A DNA stretch of 64,000 bases, from NCBI GenBank assembly GCA_015956445.1, contig WIUZ02000015.1, positions 186,001-250,000 of the forward strand, read 5' to 3'. A program made the position numbers and the translations under genes. This DNA comes from Thelephora terrestris. Taxonomy: Eukaryota; Basidiomycota; Agaricomycetes; Thelephorales; Thelephoraceae. How positions within the stretch are numbered: the stretch's first letter is position 1; each line of letters opens with the position of its first letter. Of this stretch, positions 1 through 11,988 are shown one piece after another. The notes under the pieces are model-generated. The model saw only the letters and a list, made by a program, of their open reading frames with translations. It had not been told where the DNA came from and ran no database searches.

Positions 1-966
1 AACGTTGTAGGACCCGTTTATCAGAGTCGGAGATGAATATTGGTGGTGATTCAGAAACGGGATTCAAATCCTTTGGCCCTGGCGCAGCGGAATCGACGGG
101 CGCGGGTTCCTCGGGTTGTTTGTCGCGTTCATGTATGCTGGAGCTCGGCGACCCCAGGTGTTCGCCAATAACCAACGCTGGCGTAAGCTACGTTGGGCAG
201 TTAGCAAAGGGTATAGCGCATAGACAAAGAAGCGACAACGTGCCATAGCGGGAGCGGGCGCTGAGTCTGGTTCCGAATCACGGGGCGTCTGTATGAGAAT
301 TTGCACGTGTTCGTGTTCTAGAGCCACGCTGGACTCAAGGGAACTGCCCCGCCTTGAGACTCCCTGAGAGACCTGGGTGAGGGGGTGTTGTACAGAGGCC
401 GTGAGCTGGCAACGCCGTGCGTCGAAAACGCTTAGTATTCCATCCAACTCGTTCCGCCACGTGTTGAGGCATTCTTCGGTTGATATATGGAGGCGCTCCC
501 ATGAGTCAAGGGCGCAGTTTGCACGTTCTCTCACCGCAGACTCGATGTTGCTCAAGAGTCTGGGTAGAATGGTTGGTATTGATAAGAAGGGCCAAGCTAC
601 CAACGCACCTTCCCAGGTCCTCAATAAGCTCACTGAGACCCCCAAGATCATCCACAGTCTTCAACACGTGGCACGTTCTGGAACATTGACCAGCCAATTC
701 TCCAAACAATTCTTCCTCCATCATCCCGTCCTGGTCGTCCCACTGCTAAGTCAATGCGGAAGTGAGAATCGAACGGGAAAACTGACCCCAATGAGAGTGA
801 GGATAGCGGTAGCAGACTCGAACAGTTCCTTCGTTGGGGCCGTTTCGAGCTTGTCCTTTGAGGCGACGAGAAATTCTATGTCGGCGTTCAGCGCGGCAGT
901 TGCTTCTGGATAGCGATCGATGCTCGGAGGTGTGTCAAAAACTGGCCAAGATTGAGAGGTCGCCAT
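1..966 (-). CDS. Kinase gene A, N-terminal part only (MLKL-like helical domain)
   Basis: This is the 5' part of a TKL-kinase paralogue that runs off the window start. The first exon begins MATSQSWPVF at 966 and ends near 785. Two further exons (about 725-600 and 545-410) encode amphipathic helices with the pattern ELFESATAILTLIGV, then EELFGELAGQCSRTCHVL, then NIESAVRERANCALDSWERL. This resembles the fungal MLKL-type four-helix N-terminal domain; that call is from memory of the family, not a search. The last visible exon (from about 115 to the edge) starts the linker rich in Pro and Ser that leads to the kinase in paralogues B and C. No break was seen. The kinase domain itself lies outside the window, so its catalytic state is unknown. 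Its closest relative here is gene C, whose linker exon is nearly colinear. Confidence 0.7.
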
Positions 967-2180
967 ATCGCAGGGTTTGGAGAAGAAAGGCGGTTGGGCA
1001 GTGCGACTAGTAAAACTTGACGCCCAGAGGGCCCGCCACACACTGCCAGGGCGTCCAGTGGATCATCAATTCGCCAATTGACGACGGGTTCAGAAGACGT
1101 TCGATAGCTCTTCTGGGTATCAGACGAAAGCGAAAAACCGCAAAAGATTGAAATGAACCTGCTCAGGCCGAACTCCAAAGCAACTAACTTTAGTATTCAG
1201 GGTTAGTTGGCGTCAAGAGCCCGGGAAATTCAAACTTGACCGGCACGGGGGGCCAGTGAGTGACAATACGAGGGAAAATGGTGTGACAGAATAACGGATA
1301 CTGACGTCTGATGTCTATGGATTAAAACAATGACGATGCAAGGGATAATGGCCTCCCAGATACTTAAACAGAGTCGTTAATGCTCTCAGAAGGCTACACG
1401 AGTCCCAAAAGCTGAGTCCGAGTTGACAGGGCTGCAGATTAGGTGGAGGAGCTTCGCAGCAGGGATGGGTGATGCGGAACAGCCTTGTTTATTAGGCCGC
1501 AAATGCTATGGGATCTTTGAGTACCTCTTTAGCGAGGTCGAAGGATTGTTCTCCATGGGATGGGCAACGCGCACCAAAATCTTAGTCTCGATCATGAATC
1601 TCCATCACAGGAAATCGACCGCACTGGTCCGCAGGAGTAACAAACTACGTTGAAAGCGTCTAAGTTTTGGAGGCGAGTGAGAAACAGACAGGGTGACTTT
1701 GTGATCCAGGATCCAGGATAGCAAATACAGCGGAACGAAAGAGAGACGTTGATCAAACAATATGTTGGTCTCCACGGTCAAGGACACACAGCGACAAAGA
1801 GTGAGTACCGTATCAGCGCTCAGCGCTCAGCACCCGCGGCATTGATGAGCAGAGGGCGAATGATGGGTAGAGTCTGCGAGGAGATATCGCGAAGTTCGCC
1901 GACAATGAAAGCAGACCGAGAAGTACCGCGGGAAACACGAAGTTGAAAAGATTTCCAGCCCACGGCGCTTATCGATAACAGTTCTCCGGCACCGCGTTGT
2001 CCCTTTTCGCTGACGACAGTGGATTGCACCTCAGATTCAGCTTGTCCGTTTCTCAGCTCTTACACACGGCTACAAGAAAGCTACGAAGTCCTGCGTTTGG
2101 CGAAGGGTGTGTCCTGGAACCATAATCGTTCTCCGTCAACTCTCGATACCAAAAGTAAACCCGAATCCCGCAGGTTTTCC
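967..2180. other. Intergenic, with decayed first exon of F-box gene 1
   Basis: No independent gene is visible from 967 to about 1996. A short tandem repeat of the unit TCAGCGC lies near 1815-1835. From about 1955 the sequence aligns by eye with the upstream region and first exon of F-box gene 2 (the block GCCCACGGCGCTTATCGATAACA matches one at 14,520). The old first exon would be 1997-2106, followed by an intron 2107-2173. Confidence 0.5.
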
Positions 2181-3766
2181 ATGGACACGGACCCGTCTGA
2201 GGTGCGTAACAAGCTCAGTTGGAATTAACCAATCGGCTTATGCATTCGACATCGGTGTTACAGGTTCACTGCCTCGAGCGGAACGCGTTCGAAGTACTTC
2301 GCTCAGCCCGTTCCATCAATAACACCCTCGCACCTATCAATCGCATTCCTCCAGAACTCTTCCCCATGATTCTGCAATGCTGGGATGGTGGCTGCACGGA
2401 TAGGAATTTGATCACCCTGACTCACGTGTGCCAACGCTGGAGGGAGGTCTTCACCGCGCATTCGACATTATGGACTTACTTGAAGTGCAAGGATGTCGAA
2501 AAAACGCGTGTTTACATCGAGCGTTCGAAGGCCTCGCCATTGAAGATCTCTCTTCGCGAATCCAGAGAACAGCCCCACCACTACACACAGGACGCGTTCC
2601 TTCTGGTTATCCCCCATATCAGCCGAGTCACGTCCATCATGATTTTTGGAGGCGAGGAACTCTTCGAAACTTTCACAGTGCACTTCGCCTGTCCTGTTCC
2701 CCTTCTCAGACACCTGACCCTCCATCTCTCCCTCCACCCACTTCCTGTCCTGAGCAGCACACTTTTCAACGGCAACCTGCCGTCATTGCGCACATTATCT
2801 CTCGGTGGAATCATCCCCCATCTACCCTGGCAAAATCTGCCACAACTCACCGCTTTTACCTTGTTTGGCCTTGTCTCAAAAAACGACATATCGGTCACAC
2901 GACTCCTCGACTTTTTTTCCAATGCTCCTCTCCTTAGGGAAATTGACCTCCGGGTGTTACCCAAATCATCCGATGCCCCTCCTGGACGAGTGGTGTCACT
3001 ACCCTGCCTAGAAAACTTCAAGATTATGACGGATAATACGCATGCGTCAACACTCTTGAACCACCTCTCCATCCCAGCCGGGGCCATTCTCGATCTGGCG
3101 TTCGATTTCCATGGTTCCGACTCTCCCCTTCCGGACTTCCTCCCCAAGAACCCCGACAACCTCCAAAACCTCCTCCACATCACCTCAGCACATCTTTGCG
3201 CTGGGCCCGTGACCATTGGCATAAAACTGGGTGGACCGAGTGGAGGGCTGGACATGTATGGCAATCGGAAAGATTGGCGCGGGTCAGACACGATGGTTTC
3301 GGAGCGTAGGACTCTCCCGTCTCTGGACTACTTTGACATTTCGAGGATCCAGAGACTGGCGGTAACAGCCTATAGCTTTCCGTGGCACAATGAAACCGAC
3401 GAATCCATTCAGCATGTTCTCAATATCATGAGCGACCTTCGCGCTCTCTTCCTAAACCAATGTACCAGCGAACCCTTCATCTCTGCCCTGGATCCAGAAC
3501 AAAATCACCAAAAGCTTGTTTTGTGTCCCAAACTGGAGCGCCTCGTTTTTTGTGTCGATGTGAAGGAGTGCTTCTTATTCTACATTGGGGGGCTGGCGGA
3601 CATGGTCAAGGGACGTGCATCGAAAGGTTCGAAGCTACGTTCGATAATCGTAATCACCCTGGGTGGACTCATGTTTGAACGCGAGGTGTCTAAGCTGAGG
3701 GAATATGTTGAGCATGTAGAGCACAGGTTTGAGAAGCGTCTGCCCGAGTGGGACGGAGTTTTCTGA
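2181..3766 (+). CDS. F-box-like protein 1
   Basis: The main exon, 2264-3766, encodes about 500 residues. An F-box-like domain opens it (INRIPPELFPMILQCW, then LTHVCQRWREVF and a tryptophan at the end of the box), followed by a long Leu-rich region with no repeats I could define. F-box proteins normally bind Skp1 and bring targets to an SCF ubiquitin ligase; here that is inferred from the family. Comparison with F-box 2 indicates a 28-nt internal exon at 2174-2201 and an upstream exon at 1997-2106. In gene 1 the ancestral start codon is TTG at 1997-1999, and an in-frame stop lies just upstream. The first usable in-frame ATG is 2181, inside the small exon, so that start is chosen. The protein is otherwise open and colinear with its paralogue. 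Confidence 0.75.
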
Positions 3767-4839
3767 TGATGGGAGGAACTCATCACGGAAGGGGGGTCTG
3801 TCCCCAGCTACCCCTTCCCCTGGATCTTCCGTCGCTCTCAGACTGCCCGCTGGTTCATTTAGGCTACAACTTTTCTGTGGATGGTAATTCTCCAGTTTAG
3901 CGGTAGAACGAGAAGTTCTGTGTTCTCCCAGCTAACGTAGGTTACGATGAGCGTTAAACCGTTTTTTCTATCCCTCTGGAACCCAGAGATTCCATACATC
4001 AATAAATTCCGCACCCTCTGTAGGGTATTCCACAACGATCCGCCGGGCCGGGCCTGCGTTGAGCCTAGGGTCCCAAAATAGAGATAAAGGTCAATCTGTG
4101 TTGCGCGCTGGCTCAATGGCCCACGCATCGGAGCAATGGAAACATGTTGCTAAACACATCAGTGTCCGCCTCAAGTGCACAGCGGGGGAGAAAAGAGTAG
4201 TAGAATCAAGAGCTTGTAGAACAAACCGCTTTCAAGGGTCAGTGCAGCATGCATCCTGACGTATTATGTTTGACCAGCGACTGAAGATTATCATCGGTGT
4301 GCCTAGATTCATTGGGTGTCCGTGACAAGGCAGGAGGCGATGCCAGTGCCACTTCCCCAGGTCGCTACCTGGGCGAGTTTCTCGTCGGAGCGTGTGATAG
4401 ATACGTGACATGAAGTGCACAGGTAATTCCAAAGGATACGATTCAAGTGCATCATGAATGGGGAAAAAAGTAAAGCGGGGCAGAGGCGGTGTTGGTGACG
4501 CAGACAGAGTTGACCGAAAGTGTTGATTCGATTCGCCGCCGGGGGACTCCAACAGTCCCGATCAGGGTTGGGCATTGACAGAGAGACCTGAGATAGGCCT
4601 AGCCCTACCTGGCAATCATCTGTCAAGGCATTGTTGGAAGTCACCTATAGCTATTATTCGTATCAAAATTGTATCAAAGGGAGCGAAAGCGACCTGCCGT
4701 GGGAAATAACGATGAACGAAGGAGCAACTCAACCCGATATGACCCAGGCGCTTCGAAAACCCTTAAAACTCACGAAATTGTTCCGAGAGAGTGTCTGGGA
4801 CACCCTATTGAAGTGTTTTTGATTTGCATCATGCGGGCT
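3767..4839. other. Intergenic, no gene seen
   Basis: The stretch separates the 3' ends of convergent genes F-box 1 and kinase B. The first 200 bases after F-box 1 resemble the 3' flank of F-box 2 (shared block around GTCGCTCTCAGAC), so the duplication extends past the coding region. Nothing else was recognised. Confidence 0.5.
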
Positions 4840-7765
4840 TTAATAATAATAAAAAGGCATGGCATTCAGCGCCTTCTGAACATCCATCCATTCAAGCATT
4901 GTTTGGACTAACGCCCGGAGGTGTTCAGCACCTCCAGGAGACTCTCGCGTTTTCCTCATCGCAAGGTCTCCGTGACACCCCTACAACACTTCAGTGACAT
5001 CCATCGATGAGCAGAAAATAAACCAAACCTTTTCTGTGAACACCCTCAACGCTCGATCCTGCCATTCACAACCCTCAGCGCCAATCGCTTGAAATTCATC
5101 TAAGGTGTGACATTGGGGAAGGGCTTCCTGACAGGTACAAGTAGATCGTCGCCTGAGCAGAGTCTCCATAGATTGGCTGCCACTGGATGGTTGCTAACGG
5201 GCAATCAAGTTAATATAAAGTGCCTTCGAAGAGACCAATCTGACTCACTCCATCCAGGCTTTGGGTAGATCTCCCTGAGCCACCGGGACTTCTTACGGCT
5301 GCTCCCAGGACGTGGTAAGAAGGAGCTGTAAGACGTCGGTCAGTGGAGGGGCAGGTGATATTTTTGTCTTGATTACCTTCCAAGCTGTGCCTTTGTGACA
5401 GCTGAGGCGAGTTCATCTCAGATGTTGAAGAGAATCCACAGCCGTCGATGCTTTCCTCAGTACTCGATTCTGGTTCCCATGTGGCCGCAGTCTCTATTGG
5501 TAGGTCTGTTATGGTCTGGGGAGGAGGCGTCCAAGACCTTGAAACATCCTCCAAACGGCGGAGGACGTCTTTGATCTTCGGGCGGTTTCCTGGGCTAGGC
5601 ATCCAGCAACTCTGCAAGAGATTCCAGATGTCGTTCCCAAAAAATGCTCCTCTCGCTCCTTGGGGCCGCTCGGGTCGTTCACCCTCAGAAACCTTCGCAA
5701 CGACAGCATAGTCCCCATAGCGGTGGAACGGTACTCGTCCACTCAGAACCTCATATACCACCATTCCAAGAGCATAACAGTCGGAGGATCTCGTCGGCCG
5801 GCCGTCTTTGAGACCGAATTTCTCCGGATTGAACAACTCTGGACCCATCCATCGGCACGTTCCACCTTCTAGAAATGAGTTTGACGACGGAGTGTTTGTG
5901 GCGTCCGATGCGATTGTGAGCAAACCGAAGTCTGCTAGGCAGGCGCGGCCGTCCCTATCGACCAGTATATTTGCCTTTACAGGAGGGGCCCGTCAGAAAG
6001 CGTCTGATCCAAGGCCTAAAAAACATACCCCTTTTAGATCCCCATGGATCATTCCCCGACCGTGCATATGTATCAAGCCCTTCGCGACATCCACCAGCTA
6101 TCGCGATTAAAGTGATGAACGGATTACTTCCATGAGCTTGAATAGGGGACTGACTAGTGCGAATCGATTCGTATCCTGATGCGCAGCTGTATACTCCTTG
6201 ATGTTACCGTTTGTCATCCACTCTGACACCATGGCAAATCGATTCCCGGTCATTGTTGCCCCCTGCAGTGGCAATATGTTTGGATGCCGGAGAGATTTCC
6301 AGGTTATGACCTCTTTGCAGAACCTCTACAAAGGTTACGGTCAGTGGGCCGATACATAGAAGGATACGAACGATGACGGCGACTCACGTTCGTCATAGTC
6401 TCTAAGCTGAGGTCCGACCGTGGCCACAAAGCCTTGATGGCGACCTCTCTGCCACCACATTCCCGTTTCAAAACGTCCGCAGACCCACAACGGTATTTGA
6501 CTTCGCCCATCGGACCCCCGGGTAACTCAAATCGCAGAGAACTTGGGAGCAGCGTGTGTCTAGCACACATCTTGTACAATGATTTTACGCATTTATTGCG
6601 GACCCGTGGTGCGAAGTCAATGGTTTCTAGAGCCTGGCAAAGAGAGGTCAGCAATGAATCATTTGTTTGAAGTGTAATATTGTTACGCACCTGGTCCATC
6701 ACGTCAATGAACTTCTGAGCGTCGTCGCTTCTTTCGAGGCATTTGGCAATATCCCTTAGCTTTACATTCGCGACAACTGCCTCGATAAGGGAGGGAAGTT
6801 CATCATAAGGTACGATGTCGCTGACCAAGCGTTGCAGTGCGCGTTTACCAGAGGCGAGAGTGGATGGCGGCTCAGAATCGTGGTTCGCATCCCCTGAATG
6901 TTGATACAATGGGATACCGGGATCGACGACCACAGGTACGCCGGATCGTCTGACACAATCACGTCAGCCTCGTAACCCCAGGTATCCAACAACAGACGGT
7001 ACTGACGTAGGCTGTGTCGAAAGGATGGTTAGTAGGGATCGTGACACGGATACAACAAAGGGGTGACGCACTGTTACGAGAGCGGGCGCTGAGTCTGGTT
7101 CCAAATGGAAGGGATTATGCACGTATTCGTGAATCCCGCTCAGCTCAAGCGCACTGCCCCGCCCAGAGCCTCCCTGAGGTATTTTAGGAACTGCAGGCAC
7201 GGCGGCCGCAATTAGCAAAGACGTACCCCCAGAACTCTCAGTATTTCACACAACTCCTCCCTCCAGGCGATGACGCAGTCGAGGTTATGCTCCCGTAAAT
7301 CGCGAGCACAATCTCCTCGTTGTCTAATCCCGGATTCGATCCGGCGTACAGTTCTGGTTCCACTCGTTATTGCCGGTGAAAATGTTCGAGCTGAACCGAC
7401 GCACCTTCCTAAACTTTCAATCGTCTCATCGATACCAGCCAGGTCATCTGTGGCCTCCAACACACGGCACGTTCTTGCACAGAGTTCGGCTAGTTCTCCG
7501 AAAGGACATTCCCCCAGCATACTGTCCTGGTTCTGTCACCAATAAGCAGATGCAAGCGCAGGAATCAAACTAGAAATCATACCCTGATGAGAGTTAGGAT
7601 AGCAACGACGGACTCGAACACGCCCCCCATGGGGGGGTCTTCGAGCGCTATCCCCTTGGAGGTGGTAAGGTGTTGTACATCGACATTCAACCCAGAAGTC
7701 GTCGCTGAGTGGGAATCAATGTCTTGAGGCGCGACGCTAACTGCCAAAGTCCCTGAGGCCACCAT
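4840..7765 (-). CDS. TKL kinase B: MLKL-like N-terminus, linker module, non-RD kinase
   Basis: The gene starts MVASGTLAVS at 7765. Exons to about 7215 carry the helical N-terminal domain (VFESVVAILTLI; FGELAELCARTCRVL). The exons near 6900-6390 encode the linker module (LQRLVSDIVPYDELPSLIEA; KCVKSLYKMC) and the kinase N-lobe with VAIKAL lysine, but a glycine loop reduced to GSADV. The catalytic loop near 6035-6100 reads HGDLKG, so the HRD arginine is glycine while the catalytic Asp remains. ADFGLLTI supplies DFG, and MGPEL replaces APE. A 51-nt in-frame intron lies near 5320-5370. The apparent stop at 5210 follows a consensus donor (GTGAGT). Two more exons conserved in E and F continue the frame (LLRRRSTC..., then a basic helical tail), giving a stop at 4840. 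It is probably a cytosolic signalling kinase; activity is uncertain. Exon edges are by eye. Confidence 0.75.
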
Positions 7766-8648
7766 ATCGCAGGGGGCGGGGAATGGGGAAGGCGGGTTAA
7801 AATAGTGGGCAGAACAACTTAATAACCGAGCGCGATGTCTCCTCTGACCCTCCTATTTCTAGGACGCACGTCTGACAGGACGTCCAATGGGTCGTTTCCA
7901 GCATCAGCAATCTGGCTGCCAAGTTGGCTGGTGGGCGGGTCGGGTACGCCGGTCGGGTACCAATGATATCTTTGTGGGGAAGTTGAAGGGGAAGTCACTG
8001 AAAATTGCCGCTTAGGCTCACAACCCATTAGAAAAAACGGTCGACCTTGGTGAGCTATAAAAGTAAATCGAGGCTTGGAACCTGGCCAGGCTGAACCCCA
8101 GAGCCAGTGATGCTGACCTCTCCGGGTCCGTGGTCGCCGTGGAGGAGAAATCCAATCTGTCACGGGTCACACGTCACCTCTCGACCGTCGCGTCGAGTCC
8201 GAGCAGTGCGGCAGTGCCCCAAGAACATTATTTTCCTGGATCAGAAGGCGATGTTTCTGGTGTAAAAAAATTACATCGCTCTCAGATTCCTCCAAAGTCG
8301 CCAATTATTTAGGGGTGAGTTTCTTTCTGTGGCCGCGCTCAATCGATCGCACTGGTCTGCTGCTCCATGAGCAAGTCGTCAAGTGTCCGGGAATCGAACA
8401 TATAGCCCTACATACTAAGGTAGTATTTAGGGCAATATATAGCATTATGATGCATTATATACATTGGCGCTAAAGGTCGCCCGGGAAGCATCACCTCGTG
8501 GAGCAAAGCATACTTGATATTGAGGGCGATGGGCGCTGTTGCAAACAACCCCTTCAAGGAGTCTTCTATATATGCAAGGAGGTCCTGTGGTGCCACGCGA
8601 ACAACAACATTCTTTCTACCGTTCATCCGTAACCATCCGCACCCAGAG
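7766..8648. other. Intergenic upstream of kinase B
   Basis: No well-supported gene is visible apart from the small reading frame at 8408-8662, listed separately. The stretch must hold the promoter of kinase B, but no defined element was recognised. Confidence 0.4.
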
Positions 8649-8662
8649 AAACTAGAAAACAT
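8408..8662 (-). CDS. Small reading frame of 84 codons, related to the remnant at 16.45-16.85 kb
   Basis: Function is not recognised. The interest is similarity to the minus-strand frame at 16,452-16,847: both carry a segment of the form DLLAYIEDSLKGLFATAPIA versus YLEVFVKRLLATTSIAYKTR, followed by a Tyr-rich, poorly conserved stretch. No signal peptide or domain is evident. It may be a decayed fragment of a small gene family carried along with the F-box and kinase duplications. It could also be chance. Confidence 0.25.
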   Translation of the reverse strand: MFSSFSGCGWLRMNGRKNVVVRVAPQDLLAYIEDSLKGLFATAPIALNIKYALLHEVMLPGRPLAPMYIMHHNAIYCPKYYLSM

Positions 8663-10413
8663 ACACTACAACATAGCATGAAACGTGAGCGGAGACTGTG
8701 TGCGAGCGAAGGACTCAATGGGCAATACAAGGATGTTTACTACAATACTTCCGAAGGGCAAGGCCAAGGAGTAGGATATCAAGATTCCAAGGACCCTTCA
8801 GCCGACCCCATGGCGCTGTCATGATGGAGGTCGATCGTTTTCTCAATCCCTACACCAAGCTCGCCAGCGTCCATCGAACTCATGGCATACAGACCAGAAG
8901 GGGTCTCACTTCCACTTGTGGGCTTCCCTCGACTCCTGAAATGGATCGACTCGGCGTTCTCGGAGGCGAAAGTCTCACTTGTGACCGCTCGCCGGTTGGC
9001 GATCCTAAGGAGGATGAGAAGCGGTGCGATGACCTGCTCGAGACATAATGATCAGAAGATTGTTTCCCGAGATTGCGACGGATCGGGAGGGACTTGGGGC
9101 GGTACGAACCTGAGTCTGTGCGAAAATTTGCAAAAAAATATACTGAACGGAACTGTTGGCGGCCCACGTTCCGACATAGAGTATAGCGGTGACAAGGACA
9201 AGGGCGTAAGACTCGACGAATATGGTGGTCAGGGTCTTGTATAATCCGCCAATGCCGGTTGCGGTGCCCATCGCATTCTGAATATTCCGTCTTTGAAGGC
9301 CCAGCCGTATGATGATCATGAGCGCGAGGAGAATGTTGAGTATAAAGGAAATTGTGAAGTATGGGACGCCAAAGCGGACCATGGCGATAACTCGTGCGGA
9401 GGCAGGGCCGGCCCGCGAGACCTCGTAGTTGAACACTATACTCGTAGCTGTGTCGATGATATTAACCAAGCGTTTGCAGTCCAATCGTTAAGAGTTCGAG
9501 TACGAACCAACAGAGACGAGGTACATCAGAAACGGAAAGATGATAACCCGGGTGTTCTTGACATATACAATATAGCAACGATAGAGCTGGAGGAACGTTC
9601 AATGCCAGAGACCTGAGCGGCTGAGTTTGACGGAATCACCAAAAGACCGTCAGCTAGCCAGTTAGCCGCGAGGACCGTAGCGGTGGGGGCAATCCCAATC
9701 GCCGTATCACGGATGTAGAGCTGGTATCCAACGGGACCGGGTGTCCCGCTGACGGAAGCAGGGAACTCTCTGTTATCGATGAAAGAGATGGATTGGAGAT
9801 TGGAGGACATTGCGATGCACATCGTCGCGAACAAGAACGTGGCGGCGGTGTGGGCGACGAGTGCCCAGCGGATCCCCCCTCTTGCGCGGTTAACGGGATC
9901 GAAAAACGCGCCCATACACTGGAAGAATAGAACGACGACGATCCCTGGAGCAGCAGGTGAACTAAACGGAATGAAGGCGGATGGACGGACGTATGGGTCT
10001 GCGTACCGTAGCACATTGCGCCCATGAGACATCCGGCGAAATAGGCCTTTTCCCTGAGATACAGCGAGTACGGGATCTTGGGAGCGTTAGGATTGTCGGA
10101 CCAGGGCATTGTTGAAGCGTCAGACATGACTCGTGGGTGTTACGACCGAAGGGACTGGCCTCGGCGGAGGGTGCGTGAAGAGGGGGGGAAGAGTGTAGTG
10201 AACGAAGGCCTCAAAGTTCGGAGTGACATAAATACCCCGAGATCTCGAGAGCTGACGCGCTTTCTTCTACACTAGGAATTCTCACGCAATTCGCCGGCGC
10301 TGATAGCGAGGGATATGTACTTGTCCGCTTTTTGGTCGACGGCAACGCGTGGTTTGGTGGTCTGTGGCTGTTCGATCATCAAGCCATCACTCTACTACTC
10401 AGCCCCCCATTTA
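8649..10413. repeat. Left copy of a 1.76-kb segmental duplication
   Basis: From AACTAGAAAACATACAC at 8649 to the run CAGCCCCCC near 10,413 the sequence matches 11,989-13,778 in the same orientation, about 94-95% by eye. The match covers the 3' flank, the whole membrane-protein gene including introns, and about 290 bases of upstream promoter (shared block GAGATCTCGAGAGCTGACGC). Similarity stops abruptly at both ends. Confidence 0.85.
8779..10127 (-). CDS. Seven-helix membrane protein, copy 1
   Basis: The protein starts MSDASTMPWSDNPNAPKIPY at 10127. About five exons join through short introns at roughly 10,000-9,938, 9,640-9,590, 9,512-9,452 and 9,110-9,040. Hydrophobic segments are seen around GIVVVLFFQCMGAFF, ALVAHTAATFLFATMCIAM, TVLAANWLADGLLLYRCY, VIIFPFLMYLVSV, VPYFTISFILNILLALMII, TIFVESYALVLVTAILYVG and IAPLLILLRIANRR, so seven helices are likely. 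The IDNREFP and WLADGLLLYRCY motifs are those of a family common in Agaricomycetes whose function is not known to me. The last exon ends in a Ser-rich cytosolic tail with a stop at 8779. The gene is intact and almost identical to copy 2, which implies recent duplication or gene conversion. Confidence 0.8.
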
Positions 10414-10643
10414 TGATTTAACTAGTCTCGGCTCCATCCGGCCCTCACCACGATCACTTGCAGGATGGGGTTATAAACCGTCTGGTGAAATTGTGTCGAG
10501 GACGGGGGGTGCCCCAAATTTGGAAGGAGGCGTGGGGTTGGTTCGTTTTTCGAAGTGTCGGGAAAGGCATCGGATCTCGATTTAGATCTGCTAGATATTC
10601 AATTTTTACTTCATTTTTGAGATAATTCACTTCGCTCTGAACC
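10414..10643. other. Unique DNA between duplication and helicase
   Basis: A 230-base stretch with no gene. It separates the divergently oriented membrane-protein gene 1 promoter and the helicase start, and is not present next to copy 2. Confidence 0.4.
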
Positions 10644-11800
10644 ATGAAGGCCTCTCTCGAGCGAGAGAGACTCCTCTCGTTCAAACTCCTTTCTGACGCT
10701 CGCGCGAAGAAAGTAGGCTATGATTCTCGGGCTACAAGACGCATGCTCTCCGATTCTGTTACCGCGCTGTGTCCCACAATCAAGCCGTACGACTGGCAGG
10801 TTGCCAATCTCGCTGAAGCACTGACTCTGGGGCTGGACGCTACTGTTATTGCTGGTACTGGATCTGGGAAGACGCTACCTTGGGCTATGCCTCTGCTTCT
10901 GGAACAGAACCACAACAAAATCTGTCTAGTCATCTCGCCGCTGAACGAGCTCGAAGTGGATCACGTACGGCGAAGGCGCATACTCTCGGGATAGTGGATC
11001 TTACCATTGTGGTTTGATACCTAGGCTCGCTTTTTCACCGAGAGACTCAAGATTCCTGCCGTGGCCGTGAACCACGATACATGGAACACTCGAGAAGGTT
11101 CCATACGTAATGTCTGTTTCAGACGCTCGCTATATGCGCCTGAAATTGCTCCCTGAACCCACAGGATGTGAGGGAAAAACGCTACCGAATACTTCTGACA
11201 TCCCCAGAGATGTGCCTGGGTGACAGTGGGTTCGCCGCACTCCTCAAAGAACCTCAATGGAGCCGCAGCATCCTCTTCATGGTTGTGGACGAAGCTCATT
11301 GCATCAAACAATGGGGTGCTGAATTTCGAAAGCACTACACGTCCCTCGAGACACTTCGCTCGTTTGTGCCACGAGGGGTGCCGGTTCTCGCAACCTCTGC
11401 GACAATGCCACCAAAGACGCTCGAGAATGTCCGAGCGATACTGGGGATAAATGCTGAAAAATCATTTCATTTAAATCTAGGAAACGACAGGCAAAACATT
11501 GTTCCACTCGTCTGGCCCATGGAAGGTGGCGCATCAAACCTTGCTGCGCTCGATTTCATCGTTTGTGGGAGGGATCAACCACTACGAACGATTGTCTACT
11601 TCAACGGCAAACGACTTGCCATGCGGGCGTGCAATTACCTTCGAAGAAAACCCCCTTATTCACGAGTCTGTACAGTTGACGTACTCCATGCAAGTCGTGG
11701 CACGCGTTCGAAGAGGGAGGTGATGGAGCGATTTCGTTCAGGCAAAGTCCTCGTGCTGTGTGCAACGGAGGTTGTTGGCATGGTGTGCACCCTCTACTAG
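10644..11800 (+). pseudogene. RecQ-like helicase core, truncated
   Basis: Exon 1 (10644 to about 10964) carries the Q-motif region and Walker A (AGTGSGKT). A second exon near 11,025-11,097 and a long one from about 11,165 carry DEAHCIKQWG (motif II), LATSATMPP (motif III), the second RecA lobe and the start of motif V (LCATEVVGM). Family members continue with GMG and then motif VI (arginine finger) and a zinc/RQC region. Here the third motif-V glycine is Val and a stop follows four residues later at 11800. RecQ-like ATP-dependent DNA helicases unwind 3' to 5'; without motif VI this copy should not hydrolyse ATP normally. I could not find a fully consistent phase between exons 2 and 3. Related fragments are common near chromosome ends in fungi, which is suggestive only. 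Confidence 0.6.
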
Positions 11801-11988
11801 AGCGATAAGACGTGATGACAGACGATGGTTTTGGTGAGGAAATTCTCAACGCTCTCAATATTTAGCAGGTGGATTTATTCCTGTCAAGGTAAAACGCAGG
11901 TAGAGAAAAATCAGGGATGGACTGACGGACCAGCCGCCAGACCACTATCCTCCACCATCACGGAGGCTTCTGCCAATGTAAGGTGGAA

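Noticed and set aside
2581-3291. A 236-codon minus-strand frame inside F-box 1, with a similar one inside F-box 2 (15,151-15,834)
   Set aside because: Both are antisense to conserved F-box coding sequence; their similarity follows from the paralogy of the sense genes.
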